A stretch of 6,349 nt of DNA from Collinsella sp. (lineage in GTDB: Bacteria > Actinomycetota > Coriobacteriia > Coriobacteriales > Coriobacteriaceae): NCBI GenBank assembly GCA_019419645.1, contig DXZN01000079.1:1-6349 (forward strand), written 5' to 3'. Made by a program: the position numbers and the translations under genes. The notes below the pieces were generated by a model. The model was not told the DNA's origin and did no database searches. It saw nothing but the letters and a program-made list of their open reading frames with translations. Each line of letters starts with the position of its first letter. Position 1 is the stretch's first letter. This document shows, in pieces, positions 4,932 to 6,349 of this stretch.

Positions 4932-5845
4932 CGTTTCTGTTTGCAGGCCAGGGTGCCCAGCATCCCGCGATGGGCATCGACCTTATCGAAGCATCGCCGG
5001 CGGCCGCCGAGGTGTTCGCCATTGCCGACGAGGTGCGCCCGGGGACCAGCAAGCAGTGCCGGAGCGCCTCGAAAGAGGAGCTCTCGCAGACCGAGAACAC
5101 GCAGCCTTGCGTGTTCGTGCACGACTTGGCTGTCGCCGTCGCCCTGCGCGAACGCGGCGTGGTGCCTGCCGCCTGTGCGGGATTCTCGCTGGGCGAGGTC
5201 GCCGCGCTCACCTTTGCGGGGGCGTTCGATACGCGAGCGGGCTTTGAGCTCGTGTGCGAGCGCGCGGCGCTGATGGCCGCGGCTGCCGAGCGCCATCCGG
5301 GCGGCATGCGCGCCGTCATCAAGCTCGATGCGGCGCAAGTCGAGGGCCTGGCAAAACAGGCCGGCGAGGACTGTTGGCCGGTCAACTACAACAGCCCCCA
5401 GCAGACGGTTGTGGCCGGAGCGCCCGATGCGCTGCAGACCCTCGACGTCCTGGTAAAAGAGGCTGGTGGCCGGGCCATGAAGGTCGCGGTGTCGGGTGCA
5501 TTCCATAGCCCCTATATGGCCGAGGCGACCTGTGGCCTTGCTGCATATATCGATGCCGGTCACGCGCCGTCCCCGTTGCTCATTCCTGTTATGGCAAATA
5601 TGACGGCGGCGCCCTATCCGGCCGACCCGCAGGCGGCATCGGAGGTGCTGGCCAACCAGGTGAGTCATGCCGTGCGCTGGGTCGACACGCTGCATGCTCT
5701 GCAGGATCAAGGCATCGACACGTTTATTGAGGTCGGCCCCGGCAAAACGCTGTCGGGCCTGGTCAAGCGTACGCTGAGCGACGTTCGCGTGTATTCGTGC
5801 GAAACGGCCGAGCAGGTCGCAGCTATTGCCGACGAGCTCGCATAG
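4919..5845 (+). CDS. fabD: Malonyl-CoA:ACP transacylase (FabD)
   Basis: FabD moves malonyl groups from CoA to AcpP, supplying the extender for every condensation. The 308-residue product has the family length. It shows FAGQGAQ (8-14), the nucleophile motif GFSLGE with Ser90, Arg115 in CERAALM that binds the malonyl carboxylate, His196 in GAFHSPYM, Gln247 in ANQV, and VGPGKTLSGLVKR near the C-terminus. The nucleophile elbow reads GFSLG where GHSLG is the usual form, so the residue before Ser is aromatic rather than histidine; the catalytic Ser and His are present. The start ATG lies inside the last codons of fabK (13-bp overlap) with AAGGG 9 nt upstream, which suggests translational coupling. 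No other ATG fits better, because the GQGAQ motif begins only 9 residues in. The gene ends 30 bp before fabG. Confidence 0.96.
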   Translation: MGSVAFLFAGQGAQHPAMGIDLIEASPAAAEVFAIADEVRPGTSKQCRSASKEELSQTENTQPCVFVHDLAVAVALRERGVVPAACAGFSLGEVAALTFAGAFDTRAGFELVCERAALMAAAAERHPGGMRAVIKLDAAQVEGLAKQAGEDCWPVNYNSPQQTVVAGAPDALQTLDVLVKEAGGRAMKVAVSGAFHSPYMAEATCGLAAYIDAGHAPSPLLIPVMANMTAAPYPADPQAASEVLANQVSHAVRWVDTLHALQDQGIDTFIEVGPGKTLSGLVKRTLSDVRVYSCETAEQVAAIADELA

Positions 5846-5875
5846 TCCACAGGGCTGTAACCCGAAAGGAATGAC

Positions 5876-6349
5876 ATGGGCAACTTGAACAAAGGCGCGC
5901 TCGAGCGCAACGACTCACGTCGCGTGGCACTGATCACGGGCGGCTCGCGCGGCATCGGTCGCGCTTGTGCCGTGGGCTTGGCGGAGGATGGCTACGATAT
6001 CGCCGTCGTCTATGCCGGCAGCGTCGATGCGGCGCGCGAGGCGTGCGAAGCCTGCGAGGCGTCAGGCGCCACGGCGCGCGCATATCAATGTGACGTGGCC
6101 GACCCCGCCGCCGTCAATACATGCGTGGAAGCGGTCCTCAACGACTTTGGCTCCATTTGGGCGCTCGTCAACAACGCCGGCATCACCCGCGATGGCCTGC
6201 TCATGCGCATGGGCGATGACGCCTTCGATCGCGTGCTCGATGTCAATCTTAAAGGAACGTTTAACACGACGCGCGCGCTCACCAAGACCTTTATGCGCCA
6301 GCGCGGCGGTTGCGTCATCAACATGAGCTCGGTTGTGGGCCTGATGGGC
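5876..6349 (+). CDS. fabG: 3-oxoacyl-ACP reductase (FabG), N-terminal part, cut by window edge
   Basis: FabG reduces 3-ketoacyl-ACP to (R)-3-hydroxyacyl-ACP with NADPH. The frame is open to the end of the window and gives 158 of an expected ~245-255 residues. It is a short-chain dehydrogenase/reductase: cofactor-binding TGGSRGIG (21-28), CDVAD (72-76) that places the adenine ring, NNAG (99-102), the catalytic-tetrad Asn124 in DVNLKGTF, and the catalytic Ser152 in MSSVVGLMG. The YxxxK motif lies beyond the window. The N-terminus is about ten residues longer than in E. coli FabG. I chose ATG 5876 because AAAGGA (5865-5870) lies 5 nt upstream; the ATG at 5871 is in another frame. Position directly after fabD makes FabG of the elongation cycle much likelier than another dehydrogenase of the same fold. 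Confidence 0.94.
   Translation, partial: MGNLNKGALERNDSRRVALITGGSRGIGRACAVGLAEDGYDIAVVYAGSVDAAREACEACEASGATARAYQCDVADPAAVNTCVEAVLNDFGSIWALVNNAGITRDGLLMRMGDDAFDRVLDVNLKGTFNTTRALTKTFMRQRGGCVINMSSVVGLMG

Noticed and set aside
4796..5710. Long open frame (about 304 codons) on the minus strand opposite fabK/fabD
   Set aside because: High-GC genes often leave long open antisense frames. The product is rich in Arg, His and Gly with no recognisable domain, it has no ribosome binding site, and it is fully covered by the well-identified fabK and fabD.
6028..6066. Tandem Glu-Ala-Cys repeats in FabG as an unusual insertion or metal site
   Set aside because: Two EAC units followed by EAS lie in the variable helix between the second strand and the CDVAD motif. 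Length is compatible with ordinary FabG, and two cysteines alone do not support a metal site.

Overview
This window is housekeeping chromosome from a high-GC bacterium. It carries the end of a translation-factor/ribosomal-protein unit, a biotin ligase on the opposite strand, and the front part of a type II fatty acid synthesis (FAS II) operon. Coding sequences strongly prefer G/C-ending codons, most extremely in fusA and rpsJ. The style of EF-G and S10, together with a FabK-type enoyl-ACP reductase, makes me think of the class Coriobacteriia (a Collinsella- or Olsenella-like actinobacterium). That assignment comes from memory of protein sequences and gene order, not from a search.

Layout. Positions 2-1297 (+) are the C-terminal ~431 residues of elongation factor G (fusA, 5' truncated). 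After 61 bp comes rpsJ (ribosomal protein S10/NusE, 1359-1667, +, TTG start). A strong intrinsic terminator (hairpin 1689-1721 plus T-tract) closes that unit. birA (1783-2559, -) encodes a biotin ligase without a DNA-binding domain. A 176-bp divergent intergenic region (2560-2735) holds two near-identical 19-bp direct repeats, which are candidate operators, plus shorter inverted repeats. On the + strand then follow fabH (2736-3695), acpP (3748-3984), fabK (3987-4931), fabD (4919-5845) and the first 158 codons of fabG (5876-end).

How the genes work together. FabD loads malonyl groups onto AcpP. FabH condenses a starter acyl-CoA with malonyl-ACP. FabG reduces the 3-ketoacyl-ACP, and FabK does the last reduction of each elongation cycle. 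BirA attaches biotin to the carrier protein of acetyl-CoA carboxylase, which makes the malonyl-CoA that FabD uses. Its divergent placement beside the fab operon is therefore functionally sensible. The order fabH-acpP-fabK-fabD-fabG matches the classic streptococcal FAS II cluster, but no MarR-type regulator gene sits upstream; birA is there instead.

I found no mobile element, CRISPR array, tRNA or defence system, and no clearly novel system. The points most worth a second look are the paired repeats upstream of fabH, the fusA-rpsJ arrangement (no tuf between them and no rplC after), the fusA-rpsJ intergenic hairpin, and the FabK-only streptococcus-like FAS II order in a probable actinobacterium.
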